6,002 nt of DNA from an uncultured Planctomycetaceae bacterium. Lineage in GTDB: Bacteria > Planctomycetota > Planctomycetia > Pirellulales > UBA1268. The stretch lies in contig CAJAYZ010000449.1 in NCBI GenBank assembly GCA_903949225.1, positions 1 through 6,002 of the forward strand, in the 5' to 3' direction. A program made the position numbers and the translations under genes. The notes under the pieces are model-generated. The model worked only from the letters and a program-made list of their open reading frames with translations, had not been told where the DNA came from and made no database searches. Of this stretch, positions 5,697 through 6,002 are shown piece by piece (position 1 is the stretch's first letter; every line of letters starts with the position of its first letter).

Positions 5697-6002
5697 ATGA
5701 CCATCAAGCGGGGATCGGGGCTCGTGATCGCGGGGTGGCTGACGGGACTGCTTCTTTCTACGGGTGAGTTTCACGTCGCCGCAGCCGCCGAACCCCTCCG
5801 GGTCGGGAGTGCGGCGATCGAGATCCCGGCCGACGACACGATGGACATGGCCGGTGGGATCCATCCCTGGAAGGCCACCGGTGCCGAAGCGCCGCTGCGG
5901 GCAACGACGATCGTTCTCGCCCGTGGCGATGAGAAGCTCGCCATCTGTTCCTGCGACGTGCTCTTCGTGCAGAAGGATTTTGTCGACCCGGCCCTCGAGG
6001 CG
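5697..6002 (+). CDS. Secreted neutral/alkaline ceramidase-like protein, copy 2 (N-terminal 102 aa; continues beyond window)
   Basis: The frame is open from ATG 5697 to the last base. Residues 1-30 form a signal peptide: K4 and R5, hydrophobic core about 8-21, Ala-rich end with cleavage near AAA|AEP. From residue 31 the sequence repeats the mature start of the preceding gene (LRVGSAAIEI, then DDTMDMAGG, IHPWKA, LAICSCDV), with only six changes in 72 residues. By homology it is a secreted member of the ceramidase N-terminal domain family. The zinc and active-site motifs lie beyond the window, so activity cannot be judged. It has its own Shine-Dalgarno sequence and a 216-base upstream spacer unlike that of copy 1, so it may be expressed independently. 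Confidence 0.88.
   Translation, partial: MTIKRGSGLVIAGWLTGLLLSTGEFHVAAAAEPLRVGSAAIEIPADDTMDMAGGIHPWKATGAEAPLRATTIVLARGDEKLAICSCDVLFVQKDFVDPALEA
5787..6002 (+). repeat. Direct repeat, copy 2 (ceramidase-like mature N-terminus)
   Basis: This is the partner of 4140-4355, at about 88% nucleotide identity without gaps. The repeat reaches the window edge, so its full length is unknown. About half of the substitutions are silent, which indicates purifying selection or recent conversion. Confidence 0.9.

Noticed and set aside
1..6002. CRISPR array, tRNA, rRNA or insertion sequence
   Set aside because: No regularly spaced identical repeats, no cloverleaf-like segment and no transposase-like protein were found. 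The only repeats are protein-coding.

Overview
This high-GC window most likely comes from a planctomycete (Planctomycetota). Three things point there: a secreted beta-helix protein that begins with a LEPR-XLL-like motif followed by a CSLREA-type segment, a tandem pair of short ceramidase-like secreted hydrolases, and the general base composition. The assignment is an inference from gene content, because there is no rRNA or other phylogenetic marker here.

Layout, left to right. Positions 1-1218 (minus strand) hold the N-terminal 406 residues of a large repetitive extracellular protein that runs off the left edge. Positions 1219-1584 form a divergent intergenic region with a candidate plus-strand promoter, a small hairpin and a possible 34-codon ORF. 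Positions 1585-2748 and 2754-3923 (plus strand) are two adjacent, homologous genes of nearly equal length (387 and 389 aa) from a QueC-like PP-loop family with a C-terminal zinc-type cysteine cluster. The second keeps a near-canonical PP-loop; the first has lost its key residues but keeps all four cysteines. Positions 4029-5480 encode a complete secreted neutral/alkaline-ceramidase-like protein. A 216-base spacer rich in inverted repeats follows, then the start of a second copy (5697-6002) that runs off the right edge.

How the genes relate. The PP-loop pair looks translationally coupled (5-base gap, or a 4-base overlap if a GTG start is used) and could form a complex of one active and one degenerate subunit. 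The two ceramidase-like genes are recent duplicates: their mature N-termini are about 92% identical, but their signal peptides and upstream sequences are unrelated. Each has its own ribosome binding site, so they may be separately controlled. Nothing in the sequence ties the secreted hydrolases functionally to the PP-loop pair.

The most notable candidates for something undescribed are the active/degenerate PP-loop pair and the abrupt identity boundary between the two ceramidase-like copies. No tRNA, rRNA, CRISPR array or transposase was seen.
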